Assembly (NCBI GenBank): GCA_009746045.1
Contig: RPFO01000117.1
Coordinates: 1-64,000, forward strand
Length of the DNA: 64,000 nt
Origin: Mesostigma viride
Lineage: Eukaryota > Streptophyta > Mesostigmatophyceae > Mesostigmatales > Mesostigmataceae
Direction of reading: 5' to 3'
In this document: in pieces, positions 45,501 through 57,219 of the stretch
How the letters are laid out: each line of letters starts with the position of its first letter
Position numbering within the stretch: position 1 is the stretch's first letter
Made by a program: the position numbers and the translations under genes
Notes under the pieces: model-generated
The model's database searches: none
Told to the model about the DNA's origin: nothing
The model's input: the letters and a program-made list of their open reading frames with translations, nothing else

Positions 45501-48500
45501 GAGTGCAGCTGCCCCAAGCGTGCGCGGTGTGTGTACATGTGTGTGCAGTTGCCCCTTGCGTGCGCGGTGGATGTACGTGTGTGTGCATGCCGGCAATTGC
45601 GTGCATGGTGTGTGTACGTGTGTGTGCAGCCGCCCCTTGCGTGCGCGGTGTGTGTACGTGTGTGTGCACTCGCCCCTTGCGTGCGCGGTGGATGTACATG
45701 TGTGTGCAGCCGCCCCTTGCGTGCATGGTGTATGTACATGTGCTTGCACTCGCCCCTTGCGTGCGCGGTGGATGTACATGTGTGTGCAGCCGAACCTTGC
45801 GTGCATGGTGTGTGTACCTGTGCGTGAAGTCGCTCCTTGCGTGCATGGTGTGTGTACGTGTGTGTGCAGCCGCCCCTTGCGTGCATGGTGTATGTACATG
45901 TGAGTGCCGTTGCCCCTTGCGTGCGCGGTGTATGTACGTGTGTGTGCAGCCGTCCCTTAATTGCGTGCGCGGTGTGTGTACGTGTGTGTGCAGCCGCCCC
46001 TTGCGTGCATGGTGAGTGTACCTGTGCGTGAAGTCGCTCCTTGCGTGCATGGTGTGTGTACGTGTGTGTGCAGCCGCCCCTTGCATGCATGGTGTATGTA
46101 CATGTGAGTGCCGTTGCCCCAAGCGTGCATTGTGTGTGTAAGTGTGTGTGCAGCCGGCCCTTGCGTGCGCGGTGGATGTACGTGTGTGCGCACTCGCCCC
46201 TTGCGTGCGCGGTGTATGTACGTGTGTGTGCAGCCGCCCCTTGCGTGCGCGGTGTATGTACATGTGTGTGCATCCTTGTCCTTGCGTGCATGGTGTATGT
46301 ACATGTGAGTGCCGTCGCCCCAACCGTGCATTGTGTATGTACGTGTGTGTGCAGCCGCCCCTTGCGTGCATGGTGTGTGTACATGTGTGTGCATCCTTGT
46401 CCTTGCGTGCATGGTGTATGTACATGTGTTTGCACTCGCCCCTTGCGTGCGCGGTGTGTGTACGTGTGTGTGCAGCCGCCCCTTGCGTGCATGGTGTGTG
46501 TACATGTGTGTGCATCCTTGTCCTTGCGTGCATGGTGTGTGTACATGTGTGTGCAGCCGCCCCTTGCGTGCGCGGTGGATGTACATGTGCGGGCAGTTGC
46601 CCCTTGCGTGCGCGGTGTATGTACATGTGTTTGCACTCGCCCCTTGCGTGCGCGGTGTATGTACATGTGTGTGCAGCCGCCCCTTGCGTGCATGGTGTAT
46701 GTACATGTGCTTGCACTGGCCCCGTGCGTGCGCGGTGTATGTACGTGTGTGTGCAGCCGCCCCTTGCGTGCGCGGTGTATGTACGTGCGTGTGCAGCCGC
46801 CCCTTGCGTGCGCGGTGTATGTACATGTGTGTGCATCCTTGTCCTTGCGTGCGCGGTGTATGTACATGTGTTTGCACTCGCCCCTTGCGTGCGCGGTGGA
46901 TGTACATGTGTGTGCAGCCGCCCCTTGCGTGCATGGTTTATGTACATGTGTGTGCAGTCGCCGGCCCCGTGCGTGCGCAGTGGATGTACGTGTGTGTGCA
47001 GCCGCCCCGTGCGTGCATGGTGTGTGTACGTGTGTGTGCAGCAGCCCCTTGCGTGCGCGGTGTATGTACGTTTCTGTGCATGCCGGCCCTTGCGTGCATG
47101 GTGTATGTACATGTGCTTGCACTGGCCCCTTGCGTGCGCGGTGTATGTACGTGTGTGTGCAGCCCCCCTTGCGTGCGCGGTGTATGTACGTGTGTGCGCA
47201 CTCGCCCCTTGCGTGCGCGGTGTATGTACGTGTGTGTGCAGCCGCCCCTTGCGTGCGCGGTGTATGTACATGTGTGTGCAGCCGCCCCTTGCGTGTGCGG
47301 TGGATGTACATGTGCGGGCAGTTGCCCCTTGCGTGCGCGGTGTATGTACATGTGTTTGCACTCGCCCCTTGCGTGCGCGGTGTATGTACATGTGTGTGCA
47401 GCCGCCCCTTGCGTGCATGGTGTATGTACATGTGCTTGCACTGGCCCCGTGCGTGCGCGGTGTATGTACATGTGTGTGCAGCCGCCCCTTGCGTGCATGG
47501 TGTATGTACATGTGCTTGCACTGGCCCCGTGCGTGCGCGGTGTATGTACGTGTGTGTGCAGCCGCCCCTTGCGTGCGCGGTGTATGTACGTGTGTGCGCA
47601 CTCGCCCCTTGCGTGCGCGGTGTATGTACGTGTGTGTGCAGCCGCCCCTTGCGTGCGCGGTGTATGTACATATGTGTGCATCCTTGTCCTTGCGTGCGCG
47701 GTGTATGTACATGTGTTTGCACTCGCCCCTTGCGTGCGCGGTGTATGTACATGTGTGTGCAGCCGCCCCTTGCGTGCATGGTTTATGTACATGTGTGTGC
47801 AGTCGCCCCGTGCTCGCGCAGTGTATGTACGTGTGTGTGCAGCCGGCCCTTGCGTGCTTTGTGTGTGTACATGTGTGTGAATCCTTGTCCTTGCGTGCAT
47901 GGTGTGTGTACGTGTGTGTGCAGCCGCCCCTTGCGTGCATGGTGGATGTACATGTGAGTGCCGTTGCCCCTTGCGTGCGCGGTGTATGTACGTGTGTGTG
48001 CAGCCGTCCCTTAATTGCGTGCGCGGTGTGTGTACGTGTGTGTGCACTCGCCCCTTGCGTGCGCGGTGTATGTACGTGTGTGCAGCCGCCCCTTGCGTGC
48101 GCGGTGTATGCCAGTGTGTGTGCATGCCGGCCCTTGCGTGCAAGGTGGTGTGTAAGTGTGTGTGCAGCCCCTTGCGTGCATGGTGTATGTACGTGTGTGT
48201 GCAGCCGGCCCTTGCGTGCATGGTGTGTGTACATGTGAGTGCAGCCGTCCCTTCCGTGCATGGTGTGTGTACGTGTGTGTGCAGTTGCCCCTTGCGTGCG
48301 CAGTGTATGTACGTGTGTGTGCATGCCGGCCCTTGCGTGCATGGTGTGTGTACGTGTGTGTGCAGTTGCCCCTTGCATGCGCGGTGTATGTACATGTGAG
48401 TGCAGCCGCCCAAGAGTATGTACATGTGAGTGCCGTCGCCCCTAATTGCGTGCATTGTGTGTGTAAGTGTGTGTGCAGCAGCCCCTTGCGTGCGCGGTGT

Positions 48501-51500
48501 ATGTACGTGTGTGTGCAGCCGCCCCTTGCGTGCATGGTGTATGTACATGTGAGTGCCGTTGCCCCTTGCGTGCGCGGTGTATGTACGTGTGTGTGCAGCC
48601 GTCCCTTAATTGCGTGCGCGGTGGATGTACATGTGCGGGCAGTTGCCCCTTGCGTGCGCGGTGTATGTACGTGTGTGTGCAGCCGTCCCTTGCGTGCGCG
48701 GTGTATGTACGTGTGTGTGCAGCCGCCCCTTGCGTGCATGGTGAGTGTAAGTGTGTGTGCAGCAGCCCCTTGCGTGCGCAGTGTATGTACGTGTGTGTGC
48801 AGCCGCCCCTTGCGTGCGCGGTGTGTGTATACTGTGTGTGCATGCCGGCCCTTGCGTGCATGGTGTGTGTACGTGTGTGTGCAGTTGCCCCTTGCATGCG
48901 CGGTGTATGTACATGTGAGTGCAGCCGCCCAAGAGTATGTACATGTGAGTGCCGTCGCCCCTAATTGCGTGCATTGTGTGTGTAAGTGTGTGTGCAGCAG
49001 CCCCTTGCGTGCGCGGTGTATGTACGTGTGTGTGCAGCCGCCCCTTGCGTGCATGGTGTATGTACATGTGAGTGCCGTTGCCCCTTGCGTGCGCGGTGTA
49101 TGTACGTGTGTGTGCAGCCGTCCCTTAATTGCGTGCGCGGTGGATGTACATGTGCGGGCAGTTGCCCCTTGCGTGCGCGGTGTATGTACGTGTGTGTGCA
49201 GCCGCCCCTTGCGTGCATGGTGAGTGTAAGTGTGTGTGCAGCAGCCCCTTGCGTGCGCAGTGTATGTACGTGTGTGTGCAGCCGCCCCTTGCGTGCGCGG
49301 TGTGTGTATACTGTGTGTGCATGCCGGCCCTTGCGTGCATGGTGTGTGTACGTGTGTGTGCAGCCGCCCCTTACATGGGCGGTGTATGTACGTGTGTGTG
49401 CATGCCGGCCCTTGCGTGCGCGGTGTATGTACGTGTTAATGCAGCCGCCCCTTGCGTGCGCAGTGTATGTCCATGTGTGGGCAGTTTCCCCTTGCGTGCG
49501 CGGTGTATGTACGTGTGTGTGCAGCCGGCCCTTGCGTGCGCGGTGTGTGTACATGTGTGTGCAGTTGCCCCTTGCGTGCGCGGTGTATGTAAGTGTGTGT
49601 GCAGCCGGCCCTTGCGTGCGCGGTGTGTGTACATGTGAGTGCAGCTGCCCCAAGCGTGCGCGGTGTGTGTACATGTGTGTGCAGTTGCCCCTTGCGTGCG
49701 CGGTGGATGTACGTGTGTGTGCATGCCGGCAATTGCGTGCATGGTGTGTGTACGTGTGTGTGCAGCCGCCCCTTGCGTGCGCGGTGTGTGTACGTGTGTG
49801 TGCACTCGCCCCTTGCGTGCGCGGTGGATGTACATGTGTGTGCAGCCGCCCCTTGCGTGCATGGTGTATGTACGTGTGTGTGCAGCCGCCCCTTGCGTGC
49901 GCGGTGTATGTACGTGTTAATGCAGCCGCCCCTTCCGTGCGCAGTGTATGTCCATGTGTGGACAGTTTCCCCTTAATTGCGTGCGCGGTGTATGTACGTG
50001 TGTGTGCAGCCGCCCCTTGCGTGCGCGGTGTATGTACGTGTGTGCAGCCGCCCCTTGCGTGGGCGGTGTATGCCATGCAGTGTGTGTGCATGCCGGCCCT
50101 TGCGTGCAAGGTGTGTGTAAGTGTGTGTGCAGCCCCTTGCGTGCATGGTGTATGTACGTGTGTGTGCAGCTGCCCCTTGCGTGCGCGGTGTGTGTACGTG
50201 TGTGTGCAGCCGCCCCTTGCGTGCGCGGTGTATGTACGTGTGTGTGCAGCCGGCCCTTGCGTGCATGGTGTGTGTACGTGTGTGTGCAGCCGGCCCTTGC
50301 GTGCGCGGTGGATGTACATGGGTGTGCAGTCGCCCCTTGCGTGCGCGGTGTAGGTACGTATGTGTGCAGCCGCCCCTTGCGTGCGCGGTGTATGTACGTG
50401 TGTGTGCAGCCGCCCCGTGGTTGCGCGGTGTATGTACATGTGTGTGCAGTTGCCCCTTGCGTGCGCGGTGTATGTACGTGTGTGTGCAGCCGCCCCTTGC
50501 GTGCGCGGTGTAGGTACGTGTGTGTGCAGCCGCCCCAAGCGTGCGCGGTGTGTGTACATGTGTGTGCAGTTGCCCCTTGCGTGCGCGGTGTGTGTACGTG
50601 TGTGTGCAGCCGCCCCTTGCGTGCGCGGTGTATGTACGTGTGTGTGCAGTTGCCCCTTGCGTGCGCGGTGGATGTACGTGTGTGTGCAGCCGGCCCTTGC
50701 GTGTGCGGTGTGTGTACATGTGAGTGCAGCTGCCCCAAGCGTGCGCGGTGTGTGTACATGTGTGTGCAGCTGCCCCTTGCGTGCGCGGTGGATGTACGTG
50801 TGTGTGCAGCCGCCCCTTGCGTGCGCGGTGTAGGTACGTGTGTGTGCAGCCGCCCCAAGCGTGCGCGGTGTGTGTACGTGTGTGTGCAGTTGCCCCTTGC
50901 GTGCGCGGTGTGTGTACATGTGTGTGCAGTTGCCCCTTGCGTGCGCGGTGTGTGTACATGTGTGTGCAGTTGCCCCTTGCGTGCGCGGTGGTTGTACGTG
51001 TGTGTGCATGCCGGCAATTGCGTGCATGGTGTGTGTACGTGTGTGTGCAGCCGCCCCTTGCGTGCGCGGTGTGTGTACGTGTGTGTGCATGCCGGCAATT
51101 GCGTGCATGGTGTGTGTACGTGTGTGTGCAGCCGCCCCTTGCGTGCGCGGTGTGTGTACGTGTGTGTGCACTCGCCCCTTGCGTGCGCGGTGGATGTACA
51201 GGTGTGTGCAGCCGCCCCTTGCGTGCATGGTGTATGTACATGTGTGTGCAGCCGCCCCTTGCGTGCGCGGTGGATGTACATGTGTGTGCAGCCGAACCTT
51301 GCGTGCATGGTGTGTGTACCTGTGCGTGAAGTCGCTCCTTGCGTGCATGGTGTGTGTACGTGTGTGTGCAGCCGCCCCTTGCGTGCATGGTGTATGTACA
51401 TGTGAGTGCCGTTGCCCCTTGCGTGCGCGGTGTATGTACGTGTGTGTGCAGCCGTCCCTTAATTGCGTGCGCGGTGTGTGTACGTGTGTGTGCACTCGCC

Positions 51501-53388
51501 CCTTGCGTGCGCGGTGTATGTACGTGTGTGCAGCCGCCCCTTGCGTGCGCGGTGTATGCCAGTGTGTGTGCATGCCGGCCCTTGCGTGCAAGGTGTGTGT
51601 AAGTGTGTGTGCAGCCCCTTGCGTGCATGGTGTATGTACGTGTGTGTGCAGCTGCCCCTTGCGTGCGCGGTGTGTGTACGTGTGTGTGCAGCCGCCCCGT
51701 GGTTGCGCGGTGTATGTACATGTGTGTGCAGTTGCCCCTTGCGTGCGCGGTGTATGTACGTGTGTGTGCAGCCGCCCCTTGCGTGCGCGGTGTAGGTACG
51801 TGTGTGTGCAGCCGCCCCAAGCGTGCGCGGTGTGTGTACATGTGTGTGCAGTTGCCCCTTGCGTGCGCGGTGTATGTACGTGTGTGTGCAGCCGCCCCGT
51901 GGTTGCGCGGTGTATGTACATGTGTGTGCAGTTGCCCCTTGCGTGCGCGGTGTATGTACGTGTGTGTGCAGCCGCCCCTTGCGTGCGCGGTGTAGGTACG
52001 TGTGTGTGCAGCCGCCCCAAGCGTGCGCGGTGTGTGTACATGTGTGTGCAGTTGCCCCTTGCGTGCGCGGTGTGTGTACGTGTGTGTGCAGCCGCCCCTT
52101 GCGTGCGCGGTGGATGTACGTGTGTGTGCAGTTGCCCCTTGCGTGCGCGGTGGTTTTTCGTGTGTGTGCAGCCGGCCCTTGCGTGCGCGGTGTGTGTACA
52201 TGTGAGTGCAGCTGCCCCAAGCGTGCGCGGTGTGTGTACATGTGTGTGCAGTTGCCCCTTGCGTGCGCGGTGGATGTACGTGTGTGTGCAGCCGCCCCTT
52301 GCGTGCGCGGTGGATGTACGTGTGTGTGCAGCCGCCCCAAGCGTGCGCGGTGTGTGTACGTGTGTGTGCAGTTGCCCCTTGCGTGCGCGGTGTGTGTACA
52401 TGTGTGTGCAGTTGCCCCTTGCGTGCGCGGTGTATGTACATGTGTGTGCAGTTGCCCCTTGCGTGCGCGGTGTATGTACGTGTGTGTGCAGCCGCCCCTT
52501 GCGTGCGCGGTGTAGGTACGTGTGTGTGCAGCCGCCCCAAGCGTGCGCGGTGTGTGTACATGTGTGTGCAGTTGCCCCTTGCGTGCGCGGTGTGTGTACG
52601 TGTGTGTGCAGCCGCCCCTTGCGTGCGCGGTGGATGTACGTGTGTGTGCAGTTGCCCCTTGCGTGCGCGGTGGATGTACGTGTGTGTGCAGCCGCCCCTT
52701 GCGTGCGCGGTGTGTGTACATGTGAGTGCAGCTGCCCCAAGCGTGCGCGGTGTGTGTACATGTGTGTGCAGTTGCCCCTTGCGTGCGCGGTGGATGTACG
52801 TGTGTGTGCAGCCGCCCCTTGCGTGCGCGGTGTAGGTACGTGTGTGTGCAGCCGCCCCAAGCGTGCGCGGTGTGTGTACGTGTGTGTGCAGTTGCCCCTT
52901 GCGTGCGCGGTGTGTGTACATGTGTGTGCAGTTGCCCCTTGCGTGCGCGGTGTATGTACGTGTGTGTGCAGCCGGCCCTTGCGTGCGCGGTGGATGTACG
53001 TGTGTGTGCAGCCGGCCCTTGCGTGCATGGTGTGTGTACGTGTGTGTGCAGCCGGCCCTTGCGTGCGCGGTGTATGTACGTGTGTGTGCAGCCGCCCCTT
53101 GTGTGCGCGGTGTAGGTACGTGTGTGTGCAGCCGCCCCAAGCGTGCGCGGTGTGTGTACATGTGAGTGCAGCTGCCCCAAGCGTGCGCGGTGTATGTACG
53201 TGTGTGTGCAGCCGCCCCGTGGTTGCGCGGTGTATGTACATGTGTGTGCAGTTGCCCCTTGCGTGCGCGGTGTATGTACGTGTGTGTGCAGCCGCCCCTT
53301 GCGTGCGCGGTGTATGTACGTGTGTGTGCAGCCGCCCCTTGCGTGCGCGGTGTAGGTACGTGTGTGTGCAGCCGCCCCAAGCGTGCGC
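42544..53388. repeat. 40-bp satellite, array 3 main part (about 271 units)
   Basis: Begins mid-unit at the LTR, runs through block B variants to about 46.0 kb, block A to about 51.4 kb, then block B again (GGTTTTTCG marker at 52,151). It is cut at 53,388 by a palindromic insertion. An unusual deletion junction (CCCCTTCAGGCGCGG) at about 44,912 is unique to this array. Confidence 0.95.
46164..51400. repeat. Satellite higher-order block A, copy 3
   Basis: Follows the variant order of copies 1 and 2. The offset from copy 2 is 28,579 bp near the start and 28,663 bp later, so copies 2 and 3 are closer in structure to each other than to copy 1. Like copy 2 it has two CCGCCCAAGAGTATG modules. Confidence 0.82.
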
Positions 53389-53508
53389 AGTTACGTTAAA
53401 TAGTGCCGAATTAACTTGGGTGCTCGGAAGTGGTTATTCCGGGCAAAATAGTGTTACGGACCGATTTGCCTCAGGCGGCAAAAGGTTCCGGCACTATTTA
53501 ACGTAACT
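53389..53508. mobile_element. P palindrome with internal deletion (120 bp)
   Basis: Keeps 19-21 bp of the left arm (AGTTACGTTAAATAGTGCC) joined at CCG to the complete right arm from the palindrome centre. Flanks read ...GCGTGCGC | element | TGCGCGGTG..., giving a 5-bp target duplication TGCGC. CCG microhomology at the deletion point suggests slippage or hairpin excision. Confidence 0.9.
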
Positions 53509-53862
53509 TGCGCGGTGTGTGTACGTGTGTGTGCATGCGGGCAATTGCGTGCATGGTGTGTGTACGTGTGTGTGCAGCCGCCCCTTGCGTGCGCGGTGTG
53601 TGTACGTGTGTGTGCACTCGCCCCTTGCGTGCGCGGTGGATGTACAGGTGTGTGCAGCCGCCCCTTGCGTGCATGGTGTATGTACATGTGTGTGCAGCCG
53701 CCCCTTGCGTGCGCGGTGGATGTACATGTGTGTGCACCCGAACCTTGCGTGCATGGTGTGTGTACCTGTGCGTGAAGTCGCTCCTTGCGTGCATGGTGTG
53801 TGTACGTGTGTGTGCAGCCGCCCCTTGCGTGCATGGTGTATGTACATGTGAGTGCCGTTGCC
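53509..53862. repeat. 40-bp satellite between two P insertions
   Basis: About nine units. Once both neighbouring insertions are removed they read in register with the flanking satellite. Confidence 0.93.
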
Positions 53863-54068
53863 AGTTACGTTAAATAGTGCCGGAACCTTTTGCCGCCTGA
53901 GGCAAATCGGTCCGTAACACTATTTTGCCCGGAATAACCACTTCCGAGCACCCAAGTTAATTCGGCCGAATTAACTTGGGTGCTCGGAAGTGGTTATTCC
54001 GGGCAAAATAGTGTTACGGACCGATTTGCCTCAGGCGGCAAAAGGTTCCGGCACTATTTAACGTAACT
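53863..54068. mobile_element. P palindrome, solo full-length insertion (206 bp)
   Basis: Sequence as P1. The satellite reads ...CCGTTGCC before and TTGCCCCTTG after, so TTGCC is duplicated (5 bp). Removing the insert restores the order seen at 51,400-51,440. This shows that a single palindrome without a spacer is an independently mobile unit. Confidence 0.93.
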
Positions 54069-54100
54069 TTGCCCCTTGCGTGCGCGGTGTATGTACGTGT
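54069..54100. repeat. 40-bp satellite sliver between P and Q insertions
   Basis: 32 bp, in register with the surrounding array. Confidence 0.9.
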
Positions 54101-54314
54101 AGTTATTATAAATAGTGACGGAACCTTTTTGCCACTTGGGCAATTAGGTCCGTCACTATTTATCCGGCGAAAACCACTCGCCGGCATCTATTCCGCGTTA
54201 AGTTCACGTGAACGTGGCGCGGAATTGATGCCGGCGAGTGGTTTTCGCCGGATAAATAGTGACGGACCTAATTGCCCAAGTGGCAAAAAGGTTCCGTCAC
54301 TATTTATAATAACT
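54101..54314. repeat. Q palindrome, copy Q1 (214 bp, near-perfect)
   Basis: Ends AGTTATTATAAATAGTG and its complement. Arms match except at the centre, where TTAA faces GTGG around GTTCAC|GTGAAC, which gives the element a polarity. An inner inverted repeat (AAATAGTGACGGAACC with GGTCCGTCACTATTT, loop with TTGCC/GGCAA) lies within each arm. Confidence 0.93.
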
Positions 54315-54512
54315 AAAACGTCGTAGTGTGGGGGCCGATATCTATCGTACCGCTAATGCCTACTGCAGTACCGAATCTCGCCTTAACGATATTCCAACCG
54401 GGCATATTTTCCCTTCTGGCACTTTCGTTTGGCCTTCTGGTATCAATTCCTTCCGGTATTCGGAAATACCTGTGTCACCACAGGGATTCGAACCCCCGAC
54501 TTACGAGGTCTT
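54315..54512 (-). other. Spacer T with 3' tRNA half on the minus strand
   Basis: Starts AAAACG and ends GGTCTT. On the minus strand 54,512-54,473 reads AAGACCTCGTAAGTC, then GGTTCGAATCC (B-box), then the acceptor strand TGGTGAC and discriminator A: a 40-nt tRNA 3' half with a short variable region. The remaining 158 bp is unremarkable. Confidence 0.72.
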
Positions 54513-54726
54513 AGTTATTATAAATAGTGACGGAACCTTTTTGCCACTTGGGCAATTAGGTCCGTCACTATTTATCCGGCGAAAACCACTCGCCGGCATC
54601 TATTCCGCGTTAAGTTCACGTGAACGTGGCGCGGAATTGATGCCGGCGAGTGGTTTTCGCCGGATAAATAGTGACGGACCTAATTGCCCAAGTGGCAAAA
54701 AGGTTCCGTCACTATTTATAATAACT
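54513..54726. repeat. Q palindrome, copy Q2
   Basis: Same sequence and polarity as Q1. Confidence 0.93.
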
Positions 54727-54924
54727 AAAACGTCGTAGTGTGGGGGCCGATATCTATCGTACCGCTAATGCCTACTGCAGTACCGAATCTCGCCTTAACG
54801 ATATTCCAACCGGGCATATTTTCCCTTCTGGCACTTTCGTTTGGCCTTCTGGTATCAATTCCTTCCGGTATTCGGAAATACCTGTGTCACCACAGGGATT
54901 CGAACCCCCGACTTACGAGGTCTT
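54727..54924 (-). other. Spacer T, second copy
   Basis: Repeat of 54,315-54,512. The tRNA half is at 54,885-54,924 on the minus strand. Confidence 0.72.
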
Positions 54925-55138
54925 AGTTATTATAAATAGTGACGGAACCTTTTTGCCACTTGGGCAATTAGGTCCGTCACTATTTATCCGGCGAAAACCA
55001 CTCGCCGGCATCTATTCCGCGTTAAGTTCACGTGAACGTGGCGCGGAATTGATGCCGGCGAGTGGTTTTCGCCGGATAAATAGTGACGGACCTAATTGCC
55101 CAAGTGGCAAAAAGGTTCCGTCACTATTTATAATAACT
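54925..55138. repeat. Q palindrome, copy Q3
   Basis: Same polarity as Q1; centre of the larger Q2-Q4 palindrome. Confidence 0.93.
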
Positions 55139-55336
55139 AAGACCTCGTAAGTCGGGGGTTCGAATCCCTGTGGTGACACAGGTATTTCCGAATACCGGAA
55201 GGAATTGATACCAGAAGGCCAAACGAAAGTGCCAGAAGGGAAAATATGCCCGGTTGGAATATCGTTAAGGCGAGATTCGGTACTGCAGTAGGCATTAGCG
55301 GTACGATAGATATCGGCCCCCACACTACGACGTTTT
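55139..55336 (+). other. Spacer T' (inverted) with 3' tRNA half on the plus strand
   Basis: Reverse complement of T. The tRNA half is at 55,139-55,178, directly next to Q3. Confidence 0.72.
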
Positions 55337-55550
55337 AGTTATTATAAATAGTGACGGAACCTTTTTGCCACTTGGGCAATTAGGTCCGTCACTATTTATC
55401 CGGCGAAAACCACTCGCCGGCATCAATTCCGCGCCACGTTCACGTGAACTTAACGCGGAATAGATGCCGGCGAGTGGTTTTCGCCGGATAAATAGTGACG
55501 GACCTAATTGCCCAAGTGGCAAAAAGGTTCCGTCACTATTTATAATAACT
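55337..55550. repeat. Q palindrome, copy Q4, opposite polarity
   Basis: The central asymmetry is reversed relative to Q1-Q3 (GCGCCACGTTCACGTGAAC). The satellite resumes at 55,551. Confidence 0.93.
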
Positions 55551-56764
55551 CGTGTGTGTGCAGCCGTCCCTTAATTGCGTGCGCGGTGTGTGTACGTGTG
55601 TGTGCACTCGCCCCTTGCGTGCGCGGTGTATGTACGTGTGTGCAGCCGCCCCTTGCGTGCGCGGTGTATGCCAGTGTGTGTGCATGCCGGCCCTTGCGTG
55701 CAAGGTGTGTGTAAGTGTGTGTGCAGCCCCTTGCGTGCATGGTGTATGTACGTGTGTGTGCAGCTGCCCCTTGCGTGCGCGGTGTGTGTACGTGTGTGTG
55801 CAGCCGCCCCGTGGTTGCGCGGTGTATGTACATGTGTGTGCAGTTGCCCCTTGCGTGCGCGGTGTATGTACGTGTGTGTGCAGCCGCCCCTTGCGTGCGC
55901 GGTGTAGGTACGTGTGTGTGCAGCCGCCCCAAGCGTGCGCGGTGTGTGTACATGTGTGTGCAGTTGCCCCTTGCGTGCGCGGTGTATGTACGTGTGTGTG
56001 CAGCCGCCCCGTGGTTGCGCGGTGTATGTACATGTGTGTGCAGTTGCCCCTTGCGTGCGCGGTGTATGTACGTGTGTGTGCAGCCGCCCCTTGCGTGCGC
56101 GGTGTAGGTACGTGTGTGTGCAGCCGCCCCAAGCGTGCGCGGTGTGTGTACATGTGTGTGCAGTTGCCCCTTGCGTGCGCGGTGTGTGTACGTGTGTGTG
56201 CAGCCGCCCCTTGCGTGCGCGGTGGATGTACGTGTGTGTGCAGTTGCCCCTTGCGTGCGCGGTGGTTTTTCGTGTGTGTGCAGCCGGCCCTTGCGTGCGC
56301 GGTGTGTGTACATGTGAGTGCAGCTGCCCCAAGCGTGCGCGGTGTGTGTACATGTGTGTGCAGTTGCCCCTTGCGTGCGCGGTGGATGTACGTGTGTGTG
56401 CAGCCGCCCCTTGCGTGCGCGGTGGATGTACGTGTGTGTGCAGCCGCCCCAAGCGTGCGCGGTGTGTGTACGTGTGTGTGCAGTTGCCCCTTGCGTGCGC
56501 GGTGTGTGTACATGTGTGTGCAGTTGCCCCTTGCGTGCGCGGTGTATGTACATGTGTGTGCAGTTGCCCCTTGCGTGCGCGGTGTATGTACGTGTGTGTG
56601 CAGCCGCCCCTTGCGTGCGCGGTGTAGGTACGTGTGTGTGCAGCCGCCCCAAGCGTGCGCGGTGTGTGTACATGTGTGTGCAGTTGCCCCTTGCGTGCGC
56701 GGTGTGTGTACGTGTGTGTGCAGCCGCCCCTTGCGTGCGCGGTGGATGTACGTGTGTGTGCAGT
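55551..56764. repeat. 40-bp satellite, end of array 3
   Basis: About 30 block B units (GGTTTTTCG marker at 56,262), cut by the LTR of copy 3 after GTGTGCAGT. The last five bases, GCAGT (56,760-56,764), match the five bases right of the copy 2 LTR. Confidence 0.95.
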
Positions 56765-57219
56765 AGTTGGATGGAGACTAGGGACGACGAACAACTGCGA
56801 AAGCTGAGAGCGAATGATGATTGTATTACAATAATACAATGAGAGAGCGATGAAAGCTGAGGGCTCAGAATGGAACTGGGCAGACTCGGGTGCTGTGGCA
56901 CTCCCCAGTGCTACGCCTATATGCCTATGGCGGTGCTACCTGCAGCACACGACCAGTGGACAAGTGTACACTGCAATGCCATGCGACCACGTCACTAGCA
57001 ACCAGCTAAGACTCGGCCCGTCAGGCCCGGCTACACCGGACCTGGCGGGTCGAGCTAGCACCTAGGAACAGTCTGGCACTAACCGCACATCGGTCCACAT
57101 GACACCTCAGTACCGTACACCCTGCCGTACTGTACTGAGGTGTCCCGCTCAGCCGCGGTAGGCAATACGCGGCGCGCAGGCCGGAAATCCGTGTGTCAGC
57201 CTAAGCATCTCATCTAACT
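56765..57219 (-). repeat. 3' LTR of copia-like copy 3 (455 bp, complete)
   Basis: Lies downstream of the RNase H frame in the minus orientation, hence the 3' LTR. Ends AGTTAGATG...CATCCAACT as in copy 2. Upstream (minus strand) the internal region ends ...AATGGG, a weak purine tract where the polypurine primer would be expected. Confidence 0.9.

Larger units (their letters stand above)
54101..55550. mobile_element. Composite palindromic element: Q1-T-Q2-T-Q3-T'-Q4
   Basis: A 1,450-bp insertion of four 214-bp near-palindromes (Q) and three 198-bp spacers (T, T and the inverted T'). The satellite before it ends ...TACGTGT and resumes CGTGTGTGTG, so CGTGT is a 5-bp target duplication. Q2 to Q4 (54,513-55,550) forms a palindrome of about 1 kb centred in Q3. 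The spacers carry a different tRNA 3' half from the P composite. Q and P are related (shared TAAATAGTG, CGGAACC, GGTCCGT) but clearly distinct families. Confidence 0.87.
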
